Assembly (NCBI GenBank): GCA_002405875.1
Contig: DHMR01000101.1
Location: 1-14,300, forward strand
Length of the DNA: 14,300 bases
Origin: a bacterium UBA4637
GTDB lineage: Bacteria > Bacteroidota > Bacteroidia > Bacteroidales > Bacteroidaceae
Direction: 5' to 3'
Made by a program: the position numbers and the translations under genes. Under the pieces are notes generated by a model. That model was given only the letters and a program-made list of their open reading frames with translations, had not been told where the DNA came from and ran no database searches. Positions 1 to 6,534 of the stretch are shown one piece after another. Each line of letters opens with the position of its first letter. The stretch's first letter is position 1.

Positions 1-45
1 AGAATGACGCTACAAAAGTAACGAAAAGAATTGGAATCGCCAAAT
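1..45 (-). repeat. Promoter repeat copy 1, cut by the window edge
   Basis: These 45 bases are identical to 1186-1230 and 2024-2068, and the match may continue left of the window. Read on the minus strand the repeat contains a full Bacteroidota promoter, TTTG (41-44), 20 bases, TACTTTTG (13-20). It should therefore drive a gene lying to the left, outside the window. To the right, weaker similarity to copy 2 continues (an actttcttc block, then a terminator beginning aaaaagcctttc), so the repeated unit is a terminator-promoter junction rather than a promoter alone. Confidence 0.9.
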
Positions 46-74
46 TATCCGGGTACTTTCTTCATTATTGGACA

Positions 75-112
75 TAAAAAAGCCTTTCAGCAAGCCAAAT
101 GCTGAAAGGCTT
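75..112 (-). terminator. Rho-independent terminator of the ParE unit
   Basis: A perfect 12-bp stem (80-91 with 101-112) closes a 9-base loop and, read on the minus strand, runs into a T tract (plus-strand A run 76-81). It lies 31 bases after the end of the ParE toxin gene. Its stem shares AAAGCCTTTC with the terminator at 1262-1297, which closes the PIN unit. Confidence 0.9.
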
Positions 113-142
113 TGTATGCTTAAAGGACGATTCCACCCAAAG

Positions 143-469
143 CTAAATATCCTTCCAAAATCTTCGAACTAACCTTGACGGATTCATTCGCATATCCCAA
201 AAGTCTAACACCACTATAAGATTTCGGTCTTGTGAATACCTATAGATGAACTTAAAATCTTCCATCAATATACAACTACGAAAGATTTTATACTTTCTAA
301 GCCTTGGTTCTATCGGGGATGACAAAGGGAACATAGACAACCGTTTTAGCTTTTCCAAGAAACACTCTTCAAAACGCTTTTCAGTTGTTTCACCAAACTC
401 TTCTAATGTATAATCCAAGATTTGATTATACTTCAACTCCGCCTTTGGCGATAATTTTATTTCAACCAT
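143..469 (-). CDS. RelE/ParE-family toxin of a type II toxin-antitoxin pair
   Basis: This 108-residue protein fits the RelE/ParE superfamily, in which RelE-like members are ribosome-dependent mRNA endonucleases and ParE-like members inhibit DNA gyrase. Visible features are the N-terminal IKLSPKAE start of strand 1, a helix with FGETTEKRFEE, a FPLSSP turn, and the C-terminal VVLDFWDMRMNPSRL block, which matches the family end pattern (hydrophobic strand, then R-x-N/D-P). The size is typical. The ATG at 469-467 lies 13 bases inside the upstream antitoxin gene, so translation is probably coupled. No damage is seen, unlike the neighbouring toxin unit. Whether it acts as a gyrase poison or an mRNase cannot be decided here; the R-x-N-P ending leans towards ParE. 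A terminator follows at 75-112. Confidence 0.85.
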   Translation of the reverse strand: MVEIKLSPKAELKYNQILDYTLEEFGETTEKRFEECFLEKLKRLSMFPLSSPIEPRLRKYKIFRSCILMEDFKFIYRYSQDRNLIVVLDFWDMRMNPSRLVRRFWKDI

Positions 470-705
470 GGATGTCTCGAATGACTTCTTGCAATAACCT
501 CTTCCAAAGAATAGGCTACTCCTGTTCTTTCAAATTCAGCATTAGCCTCCAACACATCATTTACTTGGTCTCGAAGAACCTCGTCATGATTAAACAGCTT
601 GCTGTGCTGCTGACTTCTTTTGGCATAAGCTATGGCAGGAGATGGTTCTGCTACCATTCCCTTTTGAGCCTGTCTATCTTCGAAATCACAATAACGTCTA
701 TCCAT
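457..705 (-). CDS. Antitoxin partner of the ParE-like toxin
   Basis: This 82-residue, charged protein is called an antitoxin mainly from context: it precedes the ParE-like toxin and overlaps it by 13 bases, the usual antitoxin-first order. I see no clear DNA-binding motif. The C-terminal half (around residues 50-78, with ANAEFERTG and YSLEEVIARS) resembles the toxin-binding tail of small Bacteroidota antitoxins, which typically have TGxxYSLEEV; this is remembered family pattern, not a search. The ATG at 705-703 is chosen because an AAAGGAAAGG purine run lies just upstream on the minus strand, similar to that before the antitoxin at 1752-1982. Transcription probably begins at the promoter at 815-846. 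Confidence 0.75.
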   Translation of the reverse strand: MDRRYCDFEDRQAQKGMVAEPSPAIAYAKRSQQHSKLFNHDEVLRDQVNDVLEANAEFERTGVAYSLEEVIARSHSRHPWLK

Positions 706-765
706 TAATATTCCTTTCCTTTAAGAAGTTAACATATAAGCAAACTATATTCTTTAAACACGAAG

Positions 766-804
766 TCCTGCCGTGGTACGCTTTCAAGAAGAGGCGTGGC
801 AGGA
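766..804 (-). promoter_or_regulatory. Hairpin in the 5' leader of the ParE unit
   Basis: Seven perfectly paired bases (766-772 with 798-804), extended inward by two wobble pairs and one G-C pair, form a GC-rich hairpin between the promoter at 815-846 and the antitoxin start at 705. It is notably GC-rich for this AT-rich stretch. It is not followed by a T run, so it is not an obvious terminator. It could stabilise the leader or act in regulation; function is unknown. Confidence 0.45.
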
Positions 805-814
805 ACTGTTGCTG

Positions 815-846
815 CAAAAGTAAGCATTTTTATTGTAACTAGCAAA
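815..846 (-). promoter_or_regulatory. Bacteroidota promoter for the ParE antitoxin/toxin pair
   Basis: On the minus strand TTTG (843-846), a 20-base spacer and TACTTTTG (815-822) match the Bacteroidota consensus exactly. Outside these elements it is unrelated in sequence to the repeat promoters at 1-45, 1175 and 2013. The predicted start near 807 gives a leader of about 100 bases containing the hairpin at 766-804. Confidence 0.75.
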
Positions 847-905
847 CATTTTTCTAGAAAAGTTTTCCAAACAGGCTATTTTTATTAATTACAATCGATT
901 TTATC

Positions 906-1115
906 CTATGTTCTCTCATGCAACGTCTCAAAGCTCTTAAGCTTTTCTTGCGTCATCTCTCCTCTTTCCCACATACCATCCAAGACTTCTTAACCTTTCT
1001 TTGCAAAGAAGTCTGAGATTGCTTGATTCAAGTCAGCCAATGCCTCAGGACTTTTCACCCAATGCATCATTTCCAAAAGCTCAAGCTGGGCTTGATTAAA
1101 TACAGTTGCCGCCAT
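906..1115 (-). pseudogene. Small ORF broken by an in-frame stop, probably TA-associated
   Basis: From the ATG at 1115-1113 a 41-residue reading frame starts MAATVFNQAQLELLEMM and ends at TAA (990-992). The same frame then continues with a protein-like stretch (EVLDGMWERGEMTQEK, then LKSFETLHERT) to TAG at 906-908. Read through, this gives about 69 residues resembling a family of small Bacteroidota proteins often found beside toxin genes, with a conserved FN-Q-LL-M start, a D-FFAK middle and a W-GE-T-EK-F-LHERT end (recalled pattern, not searched). The stop falls after AKKG, where the family has polar residues, so one C-to-T change of a CAA codon is the simplest explanation. No toxin-like gene follows before 846, so the partner is either the downstream pair or lost. 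Promoter repeat copy 2 would transcribe it. Confidence 0.65.
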
Positions 1116-1174
1116 AACATTTCATTTTAGAATTAATAAAATTTCACCGGATTTTGCGCCAGCATCTCTCTGCC

Positions 1175-1246
1175 AGCCATCCAAGAGAATGACGCTACAA
1201 AAGTAACGAAAAGAATTGGAATCGCCAAATATTCAAAAGACTTTCT
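1175..1246 (-). repeat. Promoter repeat copy 2
   Basis: Positions 1175-1240 are identical to 2013-2078 (66 bp); after one mismatch the next five bases also match. Positions 1186-1230 are identical to 1-45. The minus-strand promoter in it is TTTG (1226-1229), 20 bases, TACTTTTG (1198-1205). A short inverted repeat, TTGG and CCAA five bases apart, overlaps the -33 element and could be an operator. After the start site the transcript begins with a conserved CTTGGATGGCT segment in both copies 2 and 3. This copy should drive the damaged ORF at 906-1115. Confidence 0.93.
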
Positions 1247-1260
1247 TCGCCATCGGGCAC

Positions 1261-1297
1261 AAAAAGCCTTTCTGCTCAGTTAAACAGAAAGGCTTTT
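1261..1297 (-). terminator. Rho-independent terminator of the PIN unit
   Basis: A perfect 13-bp stem (1262-1274 with 1285-1297) with a 10-base loop lies immediately after the PIN gene stop at 1300; the lower A-T pairs supply the T run on the minus strand. Its core and left flank resemble the terminator region at 62-112, showing that the two unit junctions are related beyond the promoter. Confidence 0.9.
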
Positions 1298-1299
1298 AT

Positions 1300-1749
1300 T
1301 TATTTGAGATATTTTTCTACAAATTCCTGTGGAGGCATTACTTCTAGTTCTGAATCCGAGGCATTCTTATAATCTTTGATATTTATGGTAAGCAAAACAT
1401 CACAATGATGCTGCAATGCACAGTGATATTGAAAGCTATCCTCTATATCTGTAAACTGCTCATCATCAATAGCTTCTTTTACAGTTTCATCAGAACAGTC
1501 CACTGTTGGAGCAATAGTTCTGAAAGCATTGAGAATAAGCCTTAATTTCGCCGTTTGTTCAGGTCGATGAATTTCACTTTCCTTCAGATACAAAGTTACA
1601 AGATACGCATTCGTGTACATGCTACCAACAGAAGAAACCGCAGTCAACTTTCCATCTTCGATAGCATCAAATATATCCCGTACCCACTTAAACTATTTTC
1701 GGCACTTCGTATATTCCATAAAGATATTGGTATCGAGAAATACTTTCAT
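1300..1749 (-). pseudogene. PIN-domain toxin interrupted by a stop at codon 19
   Basis: PIN toxins are Mg-dependent RNases. The frame from ATG 1749-1747 begins MKVFLDTNIFMEY, carrying the PIN acidic/TN motif (D6, N8, E12), and reaches a TAG at 1693-1695 (codon 19). Beyond it, the same frame runs intact to the stop at 1300 and keeps the rest of the fold: FTDIEDSFQY with D101 and D104, and TINIKDY with D126. Total length with the stop read as a residue is 149, normal for this family. Relatives usually have a Gln after the RK pair, so CAG to TAG is likely. A downstream restart (for example TTG at 1647) would lack D6 and E12 and should be inactive. The start lies two bases after the antitoxin stop. 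The toxin is probably dead while its antitoxin remains. Confidence 0.85.
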
Positions 1750-1751
1750 AC

Positions 1752-1982
1752 CTACAGTTCATATTTAGTTTTCAAATATCTTTCGAGCATGGCATCATCA
1801 GACTCCTTTGTCTTCATAATTCCGCAAATCGCATCATGCGCATAATGCTTCCTTGCCTTAGTCTGAGATGTCGGTTTTGCTTTTGCCACCAACATTTTGG
1901 CATATTCGGTCAATTCTTGCTTCAATGTTTCCAAACGATAAGTCTGAGGAACATCCAATGACACATTAATAGTTGCTTGCAT
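1752..1982 (-). CDS. Antitoxin of the PIN-toxin pair
   Basis: This 76-residue protein starts MQATINVSLDVPQTYRLETL and continues with a helical TEYAKMLVAKAKP segment and a charged C-terminus ending LERYLKTKYEL. This layout (N-terminal strand and helix, basic linker, C-terminal tail) fits the small antitoxins that precede PIN toxins in Bacteroidota; I recognise the family pattern but cannot name its domain. The ATG at 1982-1980 follows an AAAGGAAAG purine run on the minus strand, like that of the other antitoxin. Promoter repeat copy 3 lies just upstream. The reading frame is intact although its toxin is broken, as expected if toxin loss is tolerated but antitoxin loss is not. Confidence 0.8.
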   Translation of the reverse strand: MQATINVSLDVPQTYRLETLKQELTEYAKMLVAKAKPTSQTKARKHYAHDAICGIMKTKESDDAMLERYLKTKYEL

Positions 1983-2012
1983 AGTCTTTCCTTTCTTTTA
2001 GTTCAACCTTAT

Positions 2013-2084
2013 AGCCATCCAAGAGAATGACGCTACAAAAGTAACGAAAAGAATTGGAATCGCCAAATATTCAAAAGATTTTCT
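2013..2084 (-). repeat. Promoter repeat copy 3, right border of the TA array
   Basis: Identical to copy 2 over 2013-2078, with one mismatch at 2079 and renewed identity to 2084. The minus-strand promoter is TTTG (2064-2067), 20 bases, TACTTTTG (2036-2043), placing the start about 45 bases before the PIN antitoxin ATG. To the right, copy 3 diverges from the terminator-like sequence found beside copies 1 and 2, so this marks the end of the array. Confidence 0.93.
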
Positions 2085-2092
2085 GCAAAATA

Positions 2093-2124
2093 TTTGGTTA
2101 TATCGACAAAAAAGTGTAGCTTTG
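2093..2124 (+). promoter_or_regulatory. Plus-strand Bacteroidota promoter
   Basis: TTTG (2093-2096), a 20-base spacer and TAGCTTTG (2117-2124) match the consensus exactly, on the strand opposite to all main genes. It is back to back with promoter repeat copy 3. The only downstream reading frame before the hairpin at 2218-2263 is the 16-codon ORF at 2153-2200. Confidence 0.7.
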
Positions 2125-2152
2125 CAACATTAATCAGTAAATATATAAAACT

Positions 2153-2200
2153 ATGAATATAGCTTTAGACAATAACACTTATGGCATGATGGGGCTGTAG
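2153..2200 (+). CDS. Very short ORF (15 residues) or gene remnant
   Basis: ATG to TAG encodes MNIALDNNTYGMMGL. It lies about 28 bases after the -7 element of a consensus promoter (2093-2124) and ahead of a hairpin at 2218-2263, so a transcript of roughly 130 bases is plausible. I do not recognise the peptide. It may be a genuine small peptide, a leader, a small RNA with an incidental frame, or the 5' stub of a gene whose body was lost. It does not read into the ilv genes, which are on the other strand. Confidence 0.3.
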   Translation: MNIALDNNTYGMMGL

Positions 2201-2213
2201 CCTGCATCAATAC

Positions 2214-2263
2214 CCAAAAAGTGTACTCCCTTTAACTTTAAAAGTTAATAAGGTGTACACTTT
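2214..2263 (-). terminator. Terminator after ilvH
   Basis: A 9-bp outer stem (2218-2226 with 2255-2263) plus inner pairing between the CTTTAACTTT and AAAGTTAATAAG segments lies 28 bases after the ilvH stop. On the minus strand it is followed by TTTTT (2216-2220 complement, partly in the stem). On the plus strand it is followed by TTTCTTC, so it may also end the short plus-strand transcript. Confidence 0.65.
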
Positions 2264-2291
2264 CTTCAATAATATGATTAATAAAACTATC

Positions 2292-2837
2292 TTATTCCTC
2301 TGAATTCTGCTTGAGATAATCAGAAATTGGCTCATCGAAACTTCTCGTCACTGCTATACGACCGCTTCGGGTATATTGCAAGAGGCAGTCAAAGCTATTC
2401 AACTGATGGAACAAGTCGGCGATGTCCTCCGTCAAACCAGCCAAGAGCACCGTGCTATAAGTAGGATTCACCTCCATCATGCGAGCATCATGCTTTCTGA
2501 TAGTGCGAGATACCTCAGGATTTTCCAACAAGACTGGAGTAGAAATCTTGAAGAGAGCCACTTCATGGATGAAAATCTGGTCGTCTGTGTAGTAATCACT
2601 CTTCACCACGTCGATTTTCTTCTCGATTGCCTTGTTGATCTTCTCTATCTGCTCCTCGTCACTCCATACCGTGATGGTATATTTGTGGATGTTCTTGATG
2701 CTGCTGGCAGAAACGTTCAAGCTCTCGATGTTCACCTGTCTGCGAGTGAACACGGCGGTAATCTGGTTCAAGATACCGGCGATGTTCTCAGAATAGACAA
2801 GCAATGTATATAATTTCTTTTCGTTATTATTCTCCAT
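2292..2837 (-). CDS. ilvH: Acetolactate synthase small (regulatory) subunit
   Basis: The 181-residue product is the regulatory subunit of acetolactate synthase, which stimulates the large subunit and usually confers valine feedback inhibition. Residues about 9-80 form an ACT domain (LYTLLVYSENIAGILNQIT, then FTRRQVNIESLNVS); the remainder matches the C-terminal small-subunit domain and ends in an acidic tail. The ATG at 2837-2835 is chosen because residues align with the family start and an AAGGA overlaps the ilvB stop. A longer in-frame start at 2876 would overlap ilvB by 35 bases and add an unrelated sequence. It follows ilvB with only 4 bases between them, so the two are cotranscribed, giving matched subunit supply. 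Last gene of the operon. The name ilvN is used interchangeably in this phylum. Confidence 0.93.
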   Translation of the reverse strand: MENNNEKKLYTLLVYSENIAGILNQITAVFTRRQVNIESLNVSASSIKNIHKYTITVWSDEEQIEKINKAIEKKIDVVKSDYYTDDQIFIHEVALFKISTPVLLENPEVSRTIRKHDARMMEVNPTYSTVLLAGLTEDIADLFHQLNSFDCLLQYTRSGRIAVTRSFDEPISDYLKQNSEE

Positions 2838-2841
2838 ATCC

Positions 2842-4560
2842 TTAATAATTAAGTTCAAGTTGCATCTCATCCACACTCTTACCTGGCAGAGTCATCGGCA
2901 CGATGTCCTCGTCTTCCTTGATTGCGCACTCCAAAAGATACGGACCCTTGGTGTTGACCATCTTCTCTACCTTCGCCTTCAAGTCCTTGCGGTCGATGAC
3001 CACATCGTATGGGATGCCGTAAGCCTTGGCTATCTCCTCGTAATGAGGATTCATCATGTGAGTGAAGGAACGACGACCGCCAAACATCAAGTCTTGCCAC
3101 TGGCGCACATTGCCCAGGTAGTTGTTGTTCAGGAGAATCATCTTCACAGGTGCTTGCTGCTCCATGATGGTGCCGAGCTCCTGAATGTTCATCTGGAATC
3201 CACCGTCACCGAAGAAACAGCAGATGGTTCGATCCGGCGCACCAAAGGTCGCACCGATGGCAGCAGGAAGTCCGAAGCCCATGGTACCGAAGCCACCACT
3301 GGTCACAATGCTCAACTTCTTCGTAAACTTGAAATAGCGGCTACTGATCATCTGATTCTGACCAACATCGTTGACGAGAACAGCCTCATTATGAGTAGCT
3401 TCCGTCACCACATTGGTCACCTCGCCCATCAACAACGGGCCCTCTGTAGGATGAATATCCTTCTCGATGACCTTCTCTTGCTCCTGTTTGCGATAGACCT
3501 CGAAAGAATCTCTCCACTCACGGTGCACATTCTTATTCAACAAGCGAGTGATGGCTGGCAATGTCTGCTTGCAATCGCCGACGACCGCCACATCCGTCTT
3601 GATAATCTTATTAATTTCAGCCTTGTCGATGTCAAGATGAATAATCTTCGCCTGCTTGGCATACTTGGAAGGAACACCAGTGATACGGTCGCTGAATCGC
3701 ATACCGATGGCAATCAGCACATCGCACTCCTGGGTCTTCATATTAGTAGCATAGGAACCATGCATACCGAGCATACCCATGTTCAATGGATGGTTGCTTG
3801 GCAAAGCCGAGAGACCCAGCAAGGTGCGACCTGCCGGAATATCAGCCTTCTCCAAGAACTCAATCAACTCGTTGTGAGCGCCACCAAGTTCCACACCATG
3901 TCCCACGAGGGCGAATGGTTTCTTGGCGTTGTTGATCAGTTCGGCTGCCTCTTCCACAGCTTTCTCGTCTATCTTAGGATAAGGATTGTAAGAGGTAACC
4001 TTCTCACATTTCACAGGTCCATCCCAGTCGCAAGTGGCGGTCTGTGCATTCTTGGTAAAGTCGAGGACAACAGGACCCGGACGACCGCTGCGAGCGATAA
4101 AGAACGCACGGCTCACCGCCCATGCCACATCCTCAGGACGACGAATCTGATAAGACCACTTGGAGATCGGTTGTGTAACACCCACCAAGTCTACCTCCTG
4201 GAAGGCATCGGTACCCAAAGCGCCCACACCTACCTGGCCAGCGATGACCACGATAGGAGTAGAATCCATCATGGCATCAGCAATACCCGTCAAGGTATTG
4301 GTTGCTCCAGGACCACTAGTCACGAGTGTCACGCCCACTTCGCCACTGACTCGGGCATATCCCTGTGCAGCGTGAGCAGCAGCCTGCTCGTGACGTACCA
4401 AGATGTGATCAAACACCTTATTTTCTCCTCTCGTGTAACCATACAGTGCATCAAACACGGGCATGATGCTTCCCCCTGGATAACCGAAGATGGTCTTCAC
4501 ACCTTCTGCCTGAAGGGAGCGCATCAGTGCTTCTGCTCCTGATATTACTTCTTTTGCCAT
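2842..4560 (-). CDS. ilvB: Acetolactate synthase large (catalytic) subunit
   Basis: The 572-residue ThDP- and FAD-dependent enzyme condenses pyruvate with pyruvate or 2-ketobutyrate, the first common step of valine, leucine and isoleucine synthesis in the cytoplasm. Seen: FGYPGGSIMPVFDAL (25-39), the catalytic Glu58 in RHEQAAAHAAQGYAR, TSGPGATN (about 81-88), a central FAD-binding domain with GMHGSYATN and IGMRFSDR, and the ThDP/Mg motif from GDGG (451) to NNN (478-480) followed by YLGNVRQWQ. Length is normal for the anabolic enzyme, and FAD-domain motifs argue against the catabolic FAD-independent AlsS type. It lies 161 bases after ilvD and 4 bases before ilvH. Confidence 0.97.
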   Translation of the reverse strand: MAKEVISGAEALMRSLQAEGVKTIFGYPGGSIMPVFDALYGYTRGENKVFDHILVRHEQAAAHAAQGYARVSGEVGVTLVTSGPGATNTLTGIADAMMDSTPIVVIAGQVGVGALGTDAFQEVDLVGVTQPISKWSYQIRRPEDVAWAVSRAFFIARSGRPGPVVLDFTKNAQTATCDWDGPVKCEKVTSYNPYPKIDEKAVEEAAELINNAKKPFALVGHGVELGGAHNELIEFLEKADIPAGRTLLGLSALPSNHPLNMGMLGMHGSYATNMKTQECDVLIAIGMRFSDRITGVPSKYAKQAKIIHLDIDKAEINKIIKTDVAVVGDCKQTLPAITRLLNKNVHREWRDSFEVYRKQEQEKVIEKDIHPTEGPLLMGEVTNVVTEATHNEAVLVNDVGQNQMISSRYFKFTKKLSIVTSGGFGTMGFGLPAAIGATFGAPDRTICCFFGDGGFQMNIQELGTIMEQQAPVKMILLNNNYLGNVRQWQDLMFGGRRSFTHMMNPHYEEIAKAYGIPYDVVIDRKDLKAKVEKMVNTKGPYLLECAIKEDEDIVPMTLPGKSVDEMQLELNY

Positions 4561-4580
4561 TTATCTTTTCTTTTATTTGA

Positions 4581-4704
4581 GGAGTCAAGGAGTTAAAGGG
4601 AGTTAAGGAGTTAAGACAACGGCCTCTTTGCATGAGAGTACCACTTCCGTATTCAGAAAAACATTTGTCTTAACTCCTTTAAAACTCCTTAACTTCTTAA
4701 CTCC
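4581..4704. repeat. Imperfect long inverted repeat with GGAGTTAA units
   Basis: Left arm 4581-4619 and right arm 4665-4704 are nearly complementary over about 39 bases; the inner 15 bases (4605-4619 with 4665-4679) pair perfectly. Each arm is itself built of short tandem GGAGTTAA-like units. The 45-base centre has a small CTCT/AGAG hairpin. The element fills most of the ilvD-ilvB spacer. It could form a large stem-loop in the operon mRNA. It resembles REP- or MITE-like intergenic palindromes; no transposase is present. Confidence 0.75.
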
Positions 4705-4721
4705 AACATAATTTCTTAAAA

Positions 4722-6524
4722 TTAATCTATGATTCTCACTCCACCCTTGTCGGCAGAACTTACACTCTGTGCGTATGCACGCAAAGCCTTGCTAACCACA
4801 CGGTTGCGTTTCAGCGGCTGCTGTGGACGAGCGGCGAGTTCCTCGTCGGAGAGTTTCACGTTGATAGAACGACTAGGAATGTCGATGACGATGATGTCGC
4901 CGTCCTTGATCTTGCCGATATTACCACCTGCCGCAGCCTCCGGGCTGATGTGACCGATGCTCAAGCCAGATGTACCACCTGAGAAACGACCATCGGTGAT
5001 GAGGGCGCACTCCTTGCCGAGGTGACGGCTCTTGATGTAAGAGGTAGGATAAAGCATCTCCTGCATGCCAGGGCCACCCTTAGGACCCTCGTGGGTGATG
5101 ACCACGCAGTCGCCTGAGTTCACCTTGCCGCCGAGGATTCCCTCGCAGGCATCCTCCTGAGAGTCGAAGCATACGGCTGGACCCTCAAAGTGCCAAAGCA
5201 CAGGGTCTACGCCGGCCGTCTTGACCACACAACCATTCTGGGCGATGTTGCCGAAGAGTACTGCCAAGCCACCATCCTTGGTGTAGGCATGCTCCAAGTC
5301 ACGGATACATCCGTTCTCACGGTCGGTATCGAGACTTTCCCACTGAGCATCCTGACTACCCATGACGGTAGAGAACTTTCTGCCTGGGGCTGAGTGGTAG
5401 ATTCTATCTGCCTCTGGGTCGATGTTTGAACCCGTGATATCATATTTCTTCATCTGCTCGTCGAGGGTCTTGCCGTCCACACGCTTAACGGAGCCATTGA
5501 TGAGCCCGCCCTTGTTAAGCTCGTTGAGGATGCCCATGATACCACCAGCACGATTGCACTCCTGCACGCTATACTTCTGCGTGTTAGGAGCCAACTTGCA
5601 GAGGCAAGGCACCTTGCGGCTCAACTGGTCGATGTCTTCCATCTTGAAGTCTGCGCCAGCCTCCTGAGCCACAGCCAAGAGGTGGAGCACGGTATTGGTA
5701 CTACCGCCCATGGCGATGTCGAGGGTCATGGCGTTGAGGAAGGCGTCACGCGTAGCGATATTGCGTGGCAACACGCTCTCATCACCATCCTCATAGTATG
5801 CGTAAGCGTTCTTTACAATCTGGTGAGCGGCATCCTTGAAGAGCTGGATGCGGTTCTTGTGGGTAGCCAAGATGGTACCATTGCCAGGAAGGCTCAAACC
5901 GATAGCCTCGGTGAGAGAGTTCATCGAGTTGGCGGTAAACATGCCTGAGCAACTGCCACAGCCAGGGCAAGCGCACTGCTCTATCTGCTTCATCTCCTCG
6001 TCAGATACACTCGTATCAGCACCCTTAATCATAGCTGTAATCAAGTCAGCATTCTCCCCATTCCATCGACCAGCCTCCATCGGGCCACCCGAGCAGAACA
6101 CGGTAGGGATGTTCAAGCGCATGGAAGCCATGAGCATTCCTGGGGTCACCTTGTCGCAGTTGGAGATGCAAATCATGGCATCTGCCTTGTGGGCGTTGAC
6201 CATGTACTCCACAGAGTCGGCGATGATGTCACGGCTTGGCAAAGAATAGAGCATGCCGTCGTGTCCCATAGCGATACCGTCGTCTACGGCGATGGTATTG
6301 AATTCGGCTGCATAGCAACCCATAGCCTCGATTTCCTTCTTGACAATCTGACCGATTTCATGAAGATGGGTATGACCCGGTACAAACTGTGTAAAGCTAT
6401 TCACGATAGCGATGATTGGTTTGCCAAACTGCTCATGTTTCATACCTGCAGCTACCCAGAGTGCACGGGCACCTGCCATTCTTCTGCCTTCAGTACAGAC
6501 GCTACTTCTTAATGGATGTTTCAT
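4722..6524 (-). CDS. ilvD: Dihydroxyacid dehydratase
   Basis: The 600-residue iron-sulfur enzyme dehydrates 2,3-dihydroxyisovalerate and 2,3-dihydroxy-3-methylvalerate to the keto acids preceding valine and isoleucine. Seen: conserved N-terminus [32 protein letters not shown] (about 80-91), the cluster cysteine C123 in [22 protein letters not shown] (C184-C192) with the second conserved Cys, and the C-terminal [21 protein letters not shown] signature. Length is close to the E. coli enzyme. It is the first gene of the operon, with a consensus promoter at 6614-6644 and a leader of roughly 80 bases. IlvD and the related Edd are paralogues; the full set of motifs and the ilvB neighbour make IlvD clear. 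Confidence 0.97.
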   Translation of the reverse strand: MKHPLRSSVCTEGRRMAGARALWVAAGMKHEQFGKPIIAIVNSFTQFVPGHTHLHEIGQIVKKEIEAMGCYAAEFNTIAVDDGIAMGHDGMLYSLPSRDIIADSVEYMVNAHKADAMICISNCDKVTPGMLMASMRLNIPTVFCSGGPMEAGRWNGENADLITAMIKGADTSVSDEEMKQIEQCACPGCGSCSGMFTANSMNSLTEAIGLSLPGNGTILATHKNRIQLFKDAAHQIVKNAYAYYEDGDESVLPRNIATRDAFLNAMTLDIAMGGSTNTVLHLLAVAQEAGADFKMEDIDQLSRKVPCLCKLAPNTQKYSVQECNRAGGIMGILNELNKGGLINGSVKRVDGKTLDEQMKKYDITGSNIDPEADRIYHSAPGRKFSTVMGSQDAQWESLDTDRENGCIRDLEHAYTKDGGLAVLFGNIAQNGCVVKTAGVDPVLWHFEGPAVCFDSQEDACEGILGGKVNSGDCVVITHEGPKGGPGMQEMLYPTSYIKSRHLGKECALITDGRFSGGTSGLSIGHISPEAAAGGNIGKIKDGDIIVIDIPSRSINVKLSDEELAARPQQPLKRNRVVSKALRAYAQSVSSADKGGVRIID

Positions 6525-6534
6525 ATTGTTTTTA

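Noticed and set aside
385..708. Plus-strand ORF of 107 residues
   Set aside because: It lies opposite the overlapping antitoxin and toxin, has no family features and no promoter.
1131..1180. Leader peptide MAGREMLAQNPVKFY after repeat copy 2
   Set aside because: An ATG in the shared CTTGGATGGCT segment opens 15 codons here but a different 6-codon frame after copy 3, so there is no conserved peptide and no ribosome site.
1300..1647. Intact shorter PIN gene from an internal start
   Set aside because: It would lack the N-terminal strand with D6, N8 and E12, and it needs a TTG start without a visible ribosome site; it is the tail of the interrupted gene.
906..1749. Stop-codon reassignment (TAG or TAA read as Gln, as in some Prevotella phages)
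   Set aside because: The two interrupted genes use different stops (TAG and TAA), and all long housekeeping genes in the window read without internal stops in the standard code. Nonsense mutation is simpler.
1..2084. CRISPR array
   Set aside because: There are only three repeats, spaced by about 840-1190 bases and enclosing genes, with promoters inside; this is not the regular short spacing of CRISPR.
2838..2876. Longer start for ilvH
   Set aside because: It adds 13 residues unlike the family N-terminus and overlaps ilvB by 35 bases, whereas the ATG at 2837 gives the usual start.
2860..4542. Plus-strand ORF of 560 residues
   Set aside because: It is antisense to ilvB, His/Leu-rich without domain features, and arises from codon bias of the conserved gene on the other strand.
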